NCBI RefSeq assembly: GCF_029846115.1
Contig: NZ_JARVZZ010000003.1
Coordinates: 1 to 64,000 of the forward strand
DNA length: 64,000 nucleotides
Direction of reading: 5' to 3'
Source: Serratia marcescens
Lineage (GTDB): Bacteria > Pseudomonadota > Gammaproteobacteria > Enterobacterales > Enterobacteriaceae
The notes beneath the pieces were generated by a model, which was given only the letters and a program-made list of their open reading frames with translations, was not told the origin of the DNA and made no database searches. The position numbers and the translations under genes are program-made. This document shows positions 9,870 to 17,150 of this stretch, one piece after another; position 1 is the first letter of the stretch, and every line of letters starts with the position of its first letter.

Positions 9870-10897
9870 CAGTGGATCTCCTTATCATCCACCGATATGA
9901 CGCATTGTTCGTTACGTATACCCGCATACAGTGGCACTTTTGCCGTACCGTATAGCGTGAATAGCCCATTCAGTGCATCTCTGAAACTCCCCTCAAACTG
10001 CAGCGGAGCATCGATGCGATAGTTGGCTTGTGTCAACCACGCCACTGTCCAATTAGCCACTCCCGGAGTCGCGCACGTTTCACTTGCAGCCCAATTAAAC
10101 AGCGTGTCTTTCAGCGTGCTACCGGCTTCTATCCGCCATACCTTTGGCTTAATAACTGTTTTAGGCAAGGTCACAAACGCAGTGGTTTTAACTACTGCAG
10201 AAGGGGACGGTGTCGGTATTTTTTTACTGAATGGGTTTTGGCCAGGAACAACCCCATTTTGCTTATTGATAATAGCTGGCGCTGTAGATGTGGCACCTGG
10301 CGTTTTGATTTGTGGCAATACTGCAATCGCGCCAGGTGTAAACGCGGCAGATTTGGCCGCAACAGATACCCGTTTCGCTTGCCAATCGAGCAATGCCACT
10401 TTGTTCTGTCGCTGCAAAACTTCGTCCAAAACGAATGGCCATTGATCATTACCAGCCCACTGTAATGATTCGCGAGCATCCGGATTAAGCTCTTGTGAGT
10501 AGGTAACCTGCCATCCTGTCGGGGCTATCTGGCGTAAAGCCTGGCGAAGTGTCTGGGATTTACCTGCACCCGCCAGCGCAGGCGTCCCAACACGTTCACC
10601 GAGATAACGAATAGCATGCAATGTAGGAACAGCCTGACCCGCCAGTGCAGGTGTCTCAGTTGCATTTCTTGCCGGCAGGACTTTTGATGAAGCAGGTAAA
10701 GGTAATGGCGTGCCCGGTGAAAGATGTACACGGCTGGCTTTAGCGAGTTCTGCCTGTGCTTGATGGATAAGGGGGAGCTGTTCTTGGATCAGCGTCGTGA
10801 CAAACTGCTGTGCCGGTACTGTCGGCGGTGTGTGGGTATTAAGGGCACACCCAGTCAACACCACCGGAGCGAGAGCGACGGGGAGGAATGATTTCAT
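9869..10897 (-). CDS. pilL: PilL lipoprotein of the pilus machine
   Basis: A 342-residue outer-membrane lipoprotein with lipobox VVLTGC at residues 12-17. Two regions have the fold signature of secretin-associated TcpQ/PilL domains (about residues 95-180 and 250-340, the latter containing TLKDTLFNWA and LFTLYG). The middle is a Pro/Thr-rich linker. TcpQ-like domains guide secretin assembly. It begins with a 4-bp overlap with the upstream small gene. Confidence 0.87.
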   Translation of the reverse strand: MKSFLPVALAPVVLTGCALNTHTPPTVPAQQFVTTLIQEQLPLIHQAQAELAKASRVHLSPGTPLPLPASSKVLPARNATETPALAGQAVPTLHAIRYLGERVGTPALAGAGKSQTLRQALRQIAPTGWQVTYSQELNPDARESLQWAGNDQWPFVLDEVLQRQNKVALLDWQAKRVSVAAKSAAFTPGAIAVLPQIKTPGATSTAPAIINKQNGVVPGQNPFSKKIPTPSPSAVVKTTAFVTLPKTVIKPKVWRIEAGSTLKDTLFNWAASETCATPGVANWTVAWLTQANYRIDAPLQFEGSFRDALNGLFTLYGTAKVPLYAGIRNEQCVISVDDKEIH

Positions 10898-11127
10898 AGG
10901 CGGTTTTTCCTCGGGCCGGGGCGTCGACCTCGCTTTGGTTCATTGGCACGATCAAGAACTCGCTGTGCCAGGGCGTTATTATCCAGTGTTGAGGTCAGGT
11001 CCAAAATGGCCTCAAGCACATCACGACAGGCCACTGGACGACTGAGGATCCCCGTCAAATTTACCGCTTGCTCATTAAGCATCTGATTATGTTTGGCATT
11101 CAATGAGTAGTTTTTTCGTTGTGTCAT
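10894..11127 (-). CDS. small basic protein upstream of pilL
   Basis: A 77-residue protein (start at the ATG of 11127; MTQRKNYSLN) with a strongly basic tail (KRGRRPGPRKNRL). It stands where R64 has the small genes pilI-pilK, and its stop overlaps the pilL start by 4 bp. The NYSLNAKHNQMLNEQAVNL start looks like a short DNA-binding or ribbon-helix-helix type segment, but I cannot assign a family. A regulatory role in the operon is possible. It is confidently a gene because of the translational coupling. Confidence 0.65.
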   Translation of the reverse strand: MTQRKNYSLNAKHNQMLNEQAVNLTGILSRPVACRDVLEAILDLTSTLDNNALAQRVLDRANEPKRGRRPGPRKNRL

Positions 11128-11213
11128 AAATATCACCTCGGTTACGTAGAGACGTAAGCACGTAATCAATAAAAAAGACCGCCCGGGGTACCGGGCAGCC
11201 AAGGGGGTGTTAA

Positions 11214-11423
11214 TTAGGGATGTCTTTGCTGCTGGCGTGACGTTTGGCGCAGTGAGCGGCAACGACTCAGCAGGGATAAATATTGAGGGAGGAAATTTTT
11301 TCCGCTGTCAATTTCAGCTCGGCAAGTACTTCGGGCATCGTCTTCAAGGGCGAATGTTTGCAAAACAAAATCTTCGGGTTGCCAGTCAACGGCAATGGTT
11401 TTACTCAGGGCTTGCTTCGACAT
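11214..11423 (-). CDS. small hypothetical protein (TraC position)
   Basis: A 69-residue acidic-to-basic protein starting MSKQALSKTIAVDWQPEDF. It lies between the NusG-like gene and the next small gene of the pil operon, on the same strand. R64 has traC at the comparable place, but I see no motif that proves identity. A purine-rich ribosome site (GAGGATAG) lies just upstream. Confidence 0.5.
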   Translation of the reverse strand: MSKQALSKTIAVDWQPEDFVLQTFALEDDARSTCRAEIDSGKNFLPQYLSLLSRCRSLRQTSRQQQRHP

Positions 11424-11477
11424 CTATCCTCCGGTTGTACAGAGAAATGCTGAAATCAAATAAAGCGGGGGGAGCGT

Positions 11478-11960
11478 TTAGCGCAGTGCTTCTATGAAGG
11501 CAAAGAATAGGGCGCTGCGGGTGTCGCCATCATTTGTATCAACCAACGCCTGTATTTGTTGGCGCTGTTGCTGATTAAGAGGTGATGCCCCTTTATCCCA
11601 GCGTCGTTTGCCTGGGTTCTTACGGGAAAAGGCTTGTACGCAAACAGGTAACTGCATTACGTCATCCACAACAGCATCTCGAATTGGGGTGATTTCACCG
11701 GCAAAACGTACCAGATGACTTATTCCAGGGCAGAGTTCGATTTTCGATGAATGGTGGATTTCGGTATCAAAGAAGATGAAGAGGTACCCAGGAAACATTT
11801 GCTCCATCACCGGCCGGAGCTGGCCTGGACGATCGGAACGGGGACGGTATGTACGCATGACAGGGCTGAACGCCATGATATTCATGCGTTCTAACGTCAT
11901 TTGGGCTTTAAAGACATTGTCTTTACCCGCTTTATGGCAGGCGAGATACCAGCGTTCCAT
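11478..11960 (-). CDS. traB: NusG/RfaH-like antiterminator (TraB-like)
   Basis: A 160-residue protein with an N-terminal NusG (NGN) domain: WYLACHKAGKDNVFKAQMTLER, then a central FPGYLFIFFD motif and the GISHLVRF strand. These are hallmarks of RfaH/LoaP/TraB-type specialised elongation factors. Such proteins bind paused RNA polymerase and let it read through long operons. R64 TraB is required for tra and pil expression, and this gene heads the ~12-kb pil operon. The ribosome site GGGGAA precedes the ATG by 5 bases. The C-terminal KOW-like part is short and poorly conserved. Confidence 0.8.
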   Translation of the reverse strand: MERWYLACHKAGKDNVFKAQMTLERMNIMAFSPVMRTYRPRSDRPGQLRPVMEQMFPGYLFIFFDTEIHHSSKIELCPGISHLVRFAGEITPIRDAVVDDVMQLPVCVQAFSRKNPGKRRWDKGASPLNQQQRQQIQALVDTNDGDTRSALFFAFIEALR

Positions 11961-12099
11961 GACATTCCCCGTTGATGAGCGGTAGAAAAATGATAAAGCG
12001 CAGCAAGACAGGCAGGCTCCGCCAAAATCAATCCCATGTTGGATGATTGGCAGAGGCTGTTGTAAGAGGAAACGGACATCGCGGTTTCTCCTGACTGCG

Positions 12100-12177
12100 C
12101 TTTAGCCTGGACTGCACCCGACACCCGGGGCAGGGAGGTGCCCGATTAGGTGTAATCAGGCGCAGTCCAGGCTAAAG
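12100..12177. repeat. nested inverted repeats in the leader of the pil operon
   Basis: Perfect 16-bp arms (12100-12115 and 12162-12177) enclose two smaller inverted repeats (GGGCA/TGCCC around 12128-12143 and GATTA/TAATC at 12144-12157), giving a three-stem cruciform or RNA fold. It lies 140 bp upstream of the NusG-like gene. It could be a structured 5' leader, an attenuator or a protein site. No T-run follows on either strand, so it is not a simple terminator. Confidence 0.7.
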
Positions 12178-12682
12178 CTAAATTACAAGGTTCAACGGCT
12201 TGCTAGTTGGCGGACTAGCGATCCTTTGAAGCCTGTGTTTAAGTATGCCGCGAAGTGTATTTGCAAAGTTAAATTGTGTAAACGGTTTTTTTGACGATCT
12301 GAAATGCTGTGAACTATACTATAAACAGAGCTAAAATCCTGTGTAACTCAATTTTTTGAATCAATGATCTAGAAAAGATCCTTTTTGCAGATCATTAGAT
12401 CGACATAACTATCAAAACAGAATAATTAACTATATTAATCAATTGTCCGTTTGCTCATTTATTGAACGGTTTTTCTTAAAAAAGCAATTCTAATGTGATT
12501 ATTTAGGTGGATTCTTATTGAATTTAGTTTGCTGGATAGAGGATGGCTCTATTGCGGTATGAAAATCACTCAGGCTATCTTTCTATTAAGGGGGGCTTGC
12601 GGGAATATCGAGCTAGTTGTGCTGGTCAATCATCAGAAATGTAGGTGAACTGCACAAAAAAAGATCACCAGAGATCCTTTTG
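12178..12682. other. AT-rich control region upstream of repA, with clustered GATC sites
   Basis: No convincing gene is present. The stretch is AT-rich and contains four GATC (Dam) sites in 37 bp (12365, 12377, 12390, 12398), with others at 12219, 12294, 12663 and 12673. Promoters for the minus-strand pil operon must lie here or nearby, but I see no clear -35/-10 pair for them. Confidence 0.5.
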
Positions 12683-12710
12683 TTGCAAGGCCGCGAAAAT
12701 CGGGTAGTAT
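12683..12710 (+). promoter_or_regulatory. candidate promoter of the repA mRNA
   Basis: TTGCAA (12683-12688), a 16-bp spacer and TAGTAT (12705-12710). Transcription would begin near 12717 and give a leader of about 280 nt before repA, as in IncI-type replicons. Confidence 0.4.
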
Positions 12711-12800
12711 TTGCAGTGATTTGTGCTGTTTTTAAAAGGTACTAAGTACCTGAGCAGTCGACTTAATTCGAACAGTGTGTAACGAAAATTACAGGCTGTA

Positions 12801-12986
12801 GTGGATAGGGCATATCCTAAATGTCCAGGGAACAAGGCTTGGAAGGTACAGGCCTTGAATGCAAAAACCCCCCGAAATCTGTCATCAACTTGGCGGAAGA
12901 GTCAGATATCAGGGGGTCAAAAGCAGGCGCTGGCCTGCAGAGATTATAACGCATGCTATTTAGAAAACAATACCTGTCCGCCATAA
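12801..12986 (+). CDS. repY: RepY-like leader peptide (start uncertain)
   Basis: An open frame of 61 codons (GTG at 12801) that runs through the antisense-RNA target and ends with TAA at 12984, inside the loop of the hairpin that hides the repA start. In ColIb-P9, translation of the RepY leader and its termination at this place opens the hairpin and allows repA translation. The exact start is unclear: GTG 12801 or TTG 12855 are possible, and neither has a strong ribosome site. The call rests on frame, stop position and structure rather than peptide sequence. Confidence 0.55.
   Translation: MDRAYPKCPGNKAWKVQALNAKTPRNLSSTWRKSQISGGQKQALACRDYNACYLENNTCPP
12861..12936 (-). ncRNA. inc: antisense copy-number RNA (Inc RNA)
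   Basis: About 75 nt on the minus strand, complementary to the repA leader. It starts just downstream of a good promoter (12943-12970) and ends in a C/G stem followed by five Ts (minus strand, near 12862), a rho-independent terminator. The loop of its stem-loop carries the complement of TTGGCGG (12890-12896). In IncI and IncL/M plasmids this RNA blocks leader-peptide translation and pseudoknot formation, and sets copy number and incompatibility. Confidence 0.75.
12943..12970 (-). promoter_or_regulatory. promoter of the antisense RNA
   Basis: On the minus strand: TTGTTT (12970-12965), a 16-bp spacer and a perfect TATAAT (12948-12943). It drives the antisense RNA leftward. Confidence 0.7.
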
Positions 12987-12998
12987 GTTCAGGACAGG
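12973..12998 (+). promoter_or_regulatory. hairpin sequestering the repA ribosome site; pseudoknot partner
   Basis: Perfect 7-bp arms CCTGTCC (12973-12979) and GGACAGG (12992-12998); the right arm abuts the repA GTG and contains its ribosome site. CCGCCA (12978-12983) can pair with TGGCGG (12891-12896) in the upstream stem-loop, reproducing the ColIb-P9 pseudoknot. The RepY stop codon lies in the loop. Confidence 0.75.
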
Positions 12999-14045
12999 GT
13001 GACTGAGCAAGCCATCAACTATCAGGTTCGTCCTGAACCTGTCTATTGTCCAACTCGTCGGGGTGAATCAAACCGTTTACGGAAAGGACAACCCAAAATC
13101 CACTGTCACCATGTAGCGGTGTTCTCCGGTACCGTACCTCGTGGCGCCGCTGCTAAAGTCGTTGCTCGTATTCGTCAGCATGACTGGAACCGGAATTCTG
13201 CGTTGGTTGCATTGCGTCAGCGTGGATATATCCCATATCGACGTCGAAACGATCCAAGTTTTACCCCGAAACCTATGCGAGTGAGCACACGTGAAGAAAG
13301 CCGGCGTGCATTGACCGCACTTTCCTTAGCATTAGCAGCCAACTGCGACTATAACCCGGATGCTGATTACCCGTTTGAGATTATTGCTCCGTTCGAGGAA
13401 ATCGCGCGTGCCATCGGCGTGCTGCATATTTATGAGAGTGGCCGTAAATCTTGTGATGTGGCGACCCATGCCAGGGATGTGATGGAGGAGTTGGATTACC
13501 TGGTTGTGCATCGAGCTTGGGATGCTGATGCTGGCCAATATAAAGCGATGCGTATTTTTCTAACAGAACGCTTTTTTACCAGCCGTGGGATCGCTGTTGA
13601 GGAAATTCGCTTATGGCTTCATGGCTACCGCCAGTGGGCGATGGTCAACGGCCTAACAGAATCCCTGCGCAAGAAGCACGAACGTCATCAACTACGCATG
13701 GCCCGCCTTGGTATTGATATTGATTCACACCATTCGTTGAAAAATCGCTTGCGACAGATTAAGAGGTGGGTCGTGAGTCCCGATTTGCTGCAAGAGAAGA
13801 AGGCGATCGTTGAAGATCTAGGGAAAGAGCTAGATGAAATTGCCTCTAAAATGCGAACGCGTAATGGAAAAATAGTGAACAGGTATCAAATGACTTGGGT
13901 TCGCTGGTCTACTAGTGCAGAGGCTCATCCAATCAAGATTATGCAGCTCAAGCGCGGCCTAACTGATGAACACCCGTCTTTAGAGCGGGATGATCCTGAA
14001 CAGTATTACCGGTTGTTGCTGGAACGCGCCGGCGTACTCCACTAA
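12999..14045 (+). CDS. repA: RepA replication initiator (IncI/IncL/M/IncFII-related)
   Basis: A 348-residue basic protein starting at GTG 12999 (TEQAINYQVRPEPVYCPTRRG). Its length and the RPEPVYCP...KIHCHH...AAAKVVARIRQHDWNRNSALVALRQRG region match the RepA/RepZ family of IncI, IncB, IncL/M and IncFII plasmids. It initiates theta replication at an origin downstream of the gene. Control is post-transcriptional through the leader peptide, pseudoknot and antisense RNA just upstream. A weak hairpin followed by TTTT near 14074-14095 may end the transcript. Confidence 0.9.
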   Translation: MTEQAINYQVRPEPVYCPTRRGESNRLRKGQPKIHCHHVAVFSGTVPRGAAAKVVARIRQHDWNRNSALVALRQRGYIPYRRRNDPSFTPKPMRVSTREESRRALTALSLALAANCDYNPDADYPFEIIAPFEEIARAIGVLHIYESGRKSCDVATHARDVMEELDYLVVHRAWDADAGQYKAMRIFLTERFFTSRGIAVEEIRLWLHGYRQWAMVNGLTESLRKKHERHQLRMARLGIDIDSHHSLKNRLRQIKRWVVSPDLLQEKKAIVEDLGKELDEIASKMRTRNGKIVNRYQMTWVRWSTSAEAHPIKIMQLKRGLTDEHPSLERDDPEQYYRLLLERAGVLH

Positions 14046-14804
14046 GCATTATTTTCACCGTTCAATACAATGCCCCGTGCCCCTACGCGGGTTTTGTGCT
14101 GCATGTAAGAGATAAAAACCCTCTTGTATGTGTCTAAGATTCCATTCAAAAGCCGCCTGGAACGAGAAATTAGTCGTAGTTCATGGCCTCCGACCGTCAA
14201 CTCAAACAGTTGATGAAATAACATTCAGTTAACTTCGAACATGCTCACCAAAAAGTAGGTAATTTCGAAGGTTATTTCTGAACAAAACAAGCCCCAAAAA
14301 AGGGGAGTATATTTCGTGCCGGCTAAAGCCAGGCTCTCGAAAATAGCTCCCTCCGCTTTGCTTCGGGCAACTACACTCATCGCATAGAGCACAAGACCTT
14401 CATAACCAGAAAAATCCTAGTTCAATCGCTTCCTCAAGTTACAATGTCCACCCACCAAAGTCGGCTACGCCTCCAAGGTAGCTCACCAACAGCAAAGTAC
14501 AGCTTCGCAACGGCACGTTGCGATCTACACTGCAGTAAACTTTTAATCACTGAAAAAAGACCGGCTTAGCAGGATGGGGGGCCATTTGGGGTAGTAGTGG
14601 ACAATAATTACGGATGAATCCACGGTAGCAATAGTTGTCCTATAGGTATTGAACAAATCCATTGATCGATTACTGATCAATCCACATTAAAGCGTGCATA
14701 AAGTAGGGTTTTACGGCGAATAGAACTGGTGTTTCGGGATGCTATTCACGGAAATCTTGAGTAACATTATAGGTTTAGTCACGGTATACAGACTGATAGG
14801 CATT
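14046..14804. other. probable origin region of the RepA replicon
   Basis: About 760 bp without a supported gene. In RepA/RepZ plasmids the cis element and oriV lie immediately downstream of the initiator gene, so the origin is expected here. The region contains the palindrome element at 14505-14580 described separately. I found no perfect DnaA box in it. Confidence 0.5.
14505..14580. repeat. 76-bp origin element, copy 1
   Basis: Starts with the palindrome TCGCAACGGCACGTTGCGA (8-bp arms, 3-bp centre) followed by ATC-ACAC. About 50 bp later comes an AAAAGACC-GG-TAGC stretch ending in a run of Gs. The same parts in the same order and spacing recur at 17004-17080. The second part resembles a primase-type single-strand initiation site, but this is only a suggestion. 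Confidence 0.7.
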
Positions 14805-14805
14805 T

Positions 14806-15681
14806 ATGGCGACGTTGTTTATTGATTTACTTATCAAACCGCGTAAAAGATTCAGACTCAAAACAACCTCTCAGGATGATTTGACTCAGCAATTAGTGCG
14901 ATACGTGCAACATCACTACATCCGACAAACTGGTTGGGAGCTCTATAAATATGGTCGTAGCTGGGGAAATTTGTGCCATGTTGTACCGAGTCCATTTATC
15001 GCCTGGCTGGAAACGCACAAAGATAACCCTCGAGCTGTCGAAATCGTTGAGAGCTGTAAGGTATACCTTAGTTCAGAAGAAGGGGTTGTTGACCCTTCTA
15101 TAGCCGTGTACATCCCTCTCAGTTGGTTATGTATTACGATCCCTCCAATGAACGAAGCATTGCGCGAACATTGGCAAACCCGGATTGGCACTGTTTTGTC
15201 TGATCCGCTGCCCGTGAGTGTCCCAACACTTAAGCCTTCCGATTATTATCTGTTGTGTGAAGGACGGGCAATTCCCAATGTCTGGCAGCACCATTTTGAG
15301 CTGTGCATGAGAAATAGCATGCCGTTTATTGTGTTGTGGCACTTTCCACCCAAGCAAGCCCGTTTTGTTACTCGATACGACATATTGTTTTCCTGGGAGC
15401 CCTTGGTTAAAAGCCATCTGCACGTTTTCGAAAACCCCGAGTATCCTGACATAGCAAAGATTATCACCAAGCGTATTACTCAGTTATTGAAAGAAAGGCG
15501 TCACCTGGAAGGGTTCAAACGAGTCACATTGCAAAATGTGTTGGGTGAAGGGCAAATCAACATTCTTAAACTCAGTTTTGAGGCTGCTGAACAATTGACG
15601 TTAGACCTGGTGAAAATGCTCCAGCTGATGATCGACGAAATAGAACTAAAGCTTAAGAAAAAGACGATTCGGATGCCTTGA
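14806..15681 (+). CDS. hypothetical protein between the two replicons
   Basis: A 291-residue protein, ATG at 14806 with AGG upstream. I do not recognise the family. It looks soluble, with an aromatic-rich middle (PSDYYLLCEGRAIPNVWQHHFELCMRN) and a basic helical C-terminus (ELKLKKKTIRMP). It is isolated: the nearest neighbours are the RepA origin and the Rep_3 gene in opposite orientation. A replication-accessory role is possible from position alone. Confidence 0.6.
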   Translation: MATLFIDLLIKPRKRFRLKTTSQDDLTQQLVRYVQHHYIRQTGWELYKYGRSWGNLCHVVPSPFIAWLETHKDNPRAVEIVESCKVYLSSEEGVVDPSIAVYIPLSWLCITIPPMNEALREHWQTRIGTVLSDPLPVSVPTLKPSDYYLLCEGRAIPNVWQHHFELCMRNSMPFIVLWHFPPKQARFVTRYDILFSWEPLVKSHLHVFENPEYPDIAKIITKRITQLLKERRHLEGFKRVTLQNVLGEGQINILKLSFEAAEQLTLDLVKMLQLMIDEIELKLKKKTIRMP

Positions 15682-15691
15682 AAAGCATGGG

Positions 15692-15816
15692 TATGGGAAA
15701 TAGCTAAAGTTACTATCATTTTTGCATGCCGTTCGGCAGAAGATGAGATTTAGCCCAACGACTATGGGATACAGCACAAGTTCGTTAGGCTCAATGTATG
15801 GGAAAAAGCTAAAGTT
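15692..15816. repeat. two inverted iteron copies downstream of the Rep_3 gene
   Basis: TATGGGAAATAGCTAAAGTT (15692-15711) and the similar 15797-15816 are reverse-complement copies of the Rep_3 iteron. They lie at the 3' end of the initiator gene, separated by 105 bp. Such outlying iterons often act in copy control by handcuffing. Confidence 0.7.
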
Positions 15817-16529
15817 CAAACGTTAGGTAAGGGTGGCTCTGGGTTTTTAGTAATAATGGTAAAAATCAGTTTGCCGTCGTCTGTCTCTGACATCGAGGCA
15901 GTCAAGGGGGTTTCTTTACTGATCTTATCCAGGGCCGGCTTGATGAACGTCCGTTTCATCTCAGCAAAATTATCTCGTTGCGATTGTGGGAGTTGGTAAC
16001 GCTCAGCTAACCAATTTGGTGTTGTGATCCATATGCCGGATTTTCTAAACTGACATAGGCTTTCGTAAAGGCGGATAGCTCTAACACTGTTAATGCGGCC
16101 ACAATCATAAAGATTGTAAGTAGTGAATTGACTACTAAGATCAAGAAGGTACGGCATCACTTTATTATTGAATTCAATGTTCCATGAACCTCGGCCTCGT
16201 TTTAAACCAGCTTCTGCCAGCCAAGGGCGTTTCCGTTCTTCATACTCTCCATCAGATGGAAAGAAGGTAACAGAGCTGTTTGACAAGGCATCAATGCCCT
16301 TCCTGACATCTGTACTGGCCGTAGCTTGGCTCACCTTGAACAATCGCTGGTAATCAGCAACCCGCACTGTAAACGTACCTGGATGGTCTTCTTGCCGATA
16401 GGTTTCCATAAGGCATAACCACAGTACTCGTTTTGCCTGCAGTGAGAGATAGTAAGCGGCCTCGGTCAGTTCGTTAGATTGTGCTATAGCTGGGCGACTA
16501 GTTTTAACAATCCCTTTATTTTCATTCAT
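15816..16529 (-). CDS. Rep_3-family replication initiator
   Basis: A 237-residue protein (start ATG 16529, MNENKGIVKTSRP) with the two winged-helix layout of the RepE/Pi/RepB initiators: N-terminal NELTEAAYYLSLQAKRVLWLCL and the second domain RAIRLYESLCQFRKSG...TPNWLAERYQLPQSQRDNFAEMKRTFIKPALDKI. It binds the nearby iterons and opens the origin. An inverted repeat at 16538-16565 just upstream is a likely autorepression operator. The start is uncertain because no clear ribosome site is seen; 16571 is the longest alternative. Confidence 0.88.
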   Translation of the reverse strand: MNENKGIVKTSRPAIAQSNELTEAAYYLSLQAKRVLWLCLMETYRQEDHPGTFTVRVADYQRLFKVSQATASTDVRKGIDALSNSSVTFFPSDGEYEERKRPWLAEAGLKRGRGSWNIEFNNKVMPYLLDLSSQFTTYNLYDCGRINSVRAIRLYESLCQFRKSGIWITTPNWLAERYQLPQSQRDNFAEMKRTFIKPALDKISKETPLTASMSETDDGKLIFTIITKNPEPPLPNV

Positions 16530-16537
16530 ATAACTAT

Positions 16538-16565
16538 CTATGGGTTGTTTGTAATGTACCCATAG
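16538..16565. promoter_or_regulatory. operator of the Rep_3 gene
   Basis: 8-bp arms CTATGGGT / ACCCATAG around a 12-bp centre, immediately upstream of the initiator start. The arms carry the CCCATA half of the iteron, which fits autorepression by the initiator dimer, as known for RepE and Pi. Confidence 0.65.
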
Positions 16566-16634
16566 TTGCATCAGCTAGATGATGTGGTCAAGGCAAACTT
16601 ATGTTGTTTCCCATAGGGATTCACAGAAAAAACT

Positions 16635-16742
16635 AACTTTAGCTATTTCCCATACGTACTTTAGCTGTTACCCATAACAACTTTAGCTGTTACCCATACT
16701 AACTATAGGTTTCACCCATAGTTAGTTTTGGTATATCCCATA
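16635..16742. repeat. five iterons of the second origin
   Basis: Five 20-bp direct repeats starting at 16635, 16657, 16679, 16701 and 16723, exactly 22 bp apart (two helical turns). The consensus is AACTTTAGCTGTTACCCATA; copies 4 and 5 are degenerate. They should be the Rep_3 initiator sites of oriV. Confidence 0.9.
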
Positions 16743-16784
16743 TTGACAGGGCTGAGGGCCGCACCACGAAAGAGCTCACGCGTT

Positions 16785-16886
16785 GTCTAAAAAGCTTTTA
16801 AAATGTTTTAAAAAACATAAAAAAAGTACTTAAAAAACAATCCTGTAGATATGTGGATAACTCTATTATGGGAAACACCTAAAGTT
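16785..16886. other. AT-rich unwinding region, DnaA box and inverted iteron of oriV
   Basis: A stretch of A and T runs (16790-16846) is followed by a perfect DnaA box (TGTGGATAA, 16852-16860, reverse of TTATCCACA) and one reverse iteron (16867-16886). Together with the adjacent iteron array this is a complete iteron-type origin. Confidence 0.8.
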
Positions 16887-17003
16887 TAATGATGTAAACT
16901 GCGGTAGCCCCCACCGGATAACCGGCGGGTCCCATGAAAAATTTGAACTTCATAAATAGTTGCTAGAAAGGCCAATGTAGCTCTTTTGCCGGTAAGGCCA
17001 TCA

Positions 17004-17080
17004 TCGCAACGGCACGTTGCGATCCACACCTCTGGGGTGTGTCCAGCGGTGTTAAAAGACCAGGTCTAGCAAGAGGGGGG
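17004..17080. repeat. origin element, copy 2
   Basis: Second copy of the 19-bp palindrome (17004-17022) followed at the same distance by AAAAGACC-GG-TAGC and a G run (17054-17080). It sits beyond the Rep_3 origin, 2.5 kb from copy 1. Confidence 0.7.
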
Positions 17081-17150
17081 GAACTGAGAGGATCGTTGTT
17101 GATCCTCTCAACATAGGTATTGTGGCTACACCTTTCTTATCTACAGAAGA

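Noticed and set aside
11970..11986. ops-like GCGGTAG motif near the NusG-like gene
   Set aside because: It is on the strand opposite to the operon and lacks the full ops consensus, so it cannot serve the pil transcript.
11897..12124. 75-codon minus-strand frame upstream of and overlapping the NusG-like gene
   Set aside because: It overlaps the start of the NusG-like gene in another frame, has no clear ribosome site and runs into the inverted-repeat structure; at most a leader peptide, not supported.
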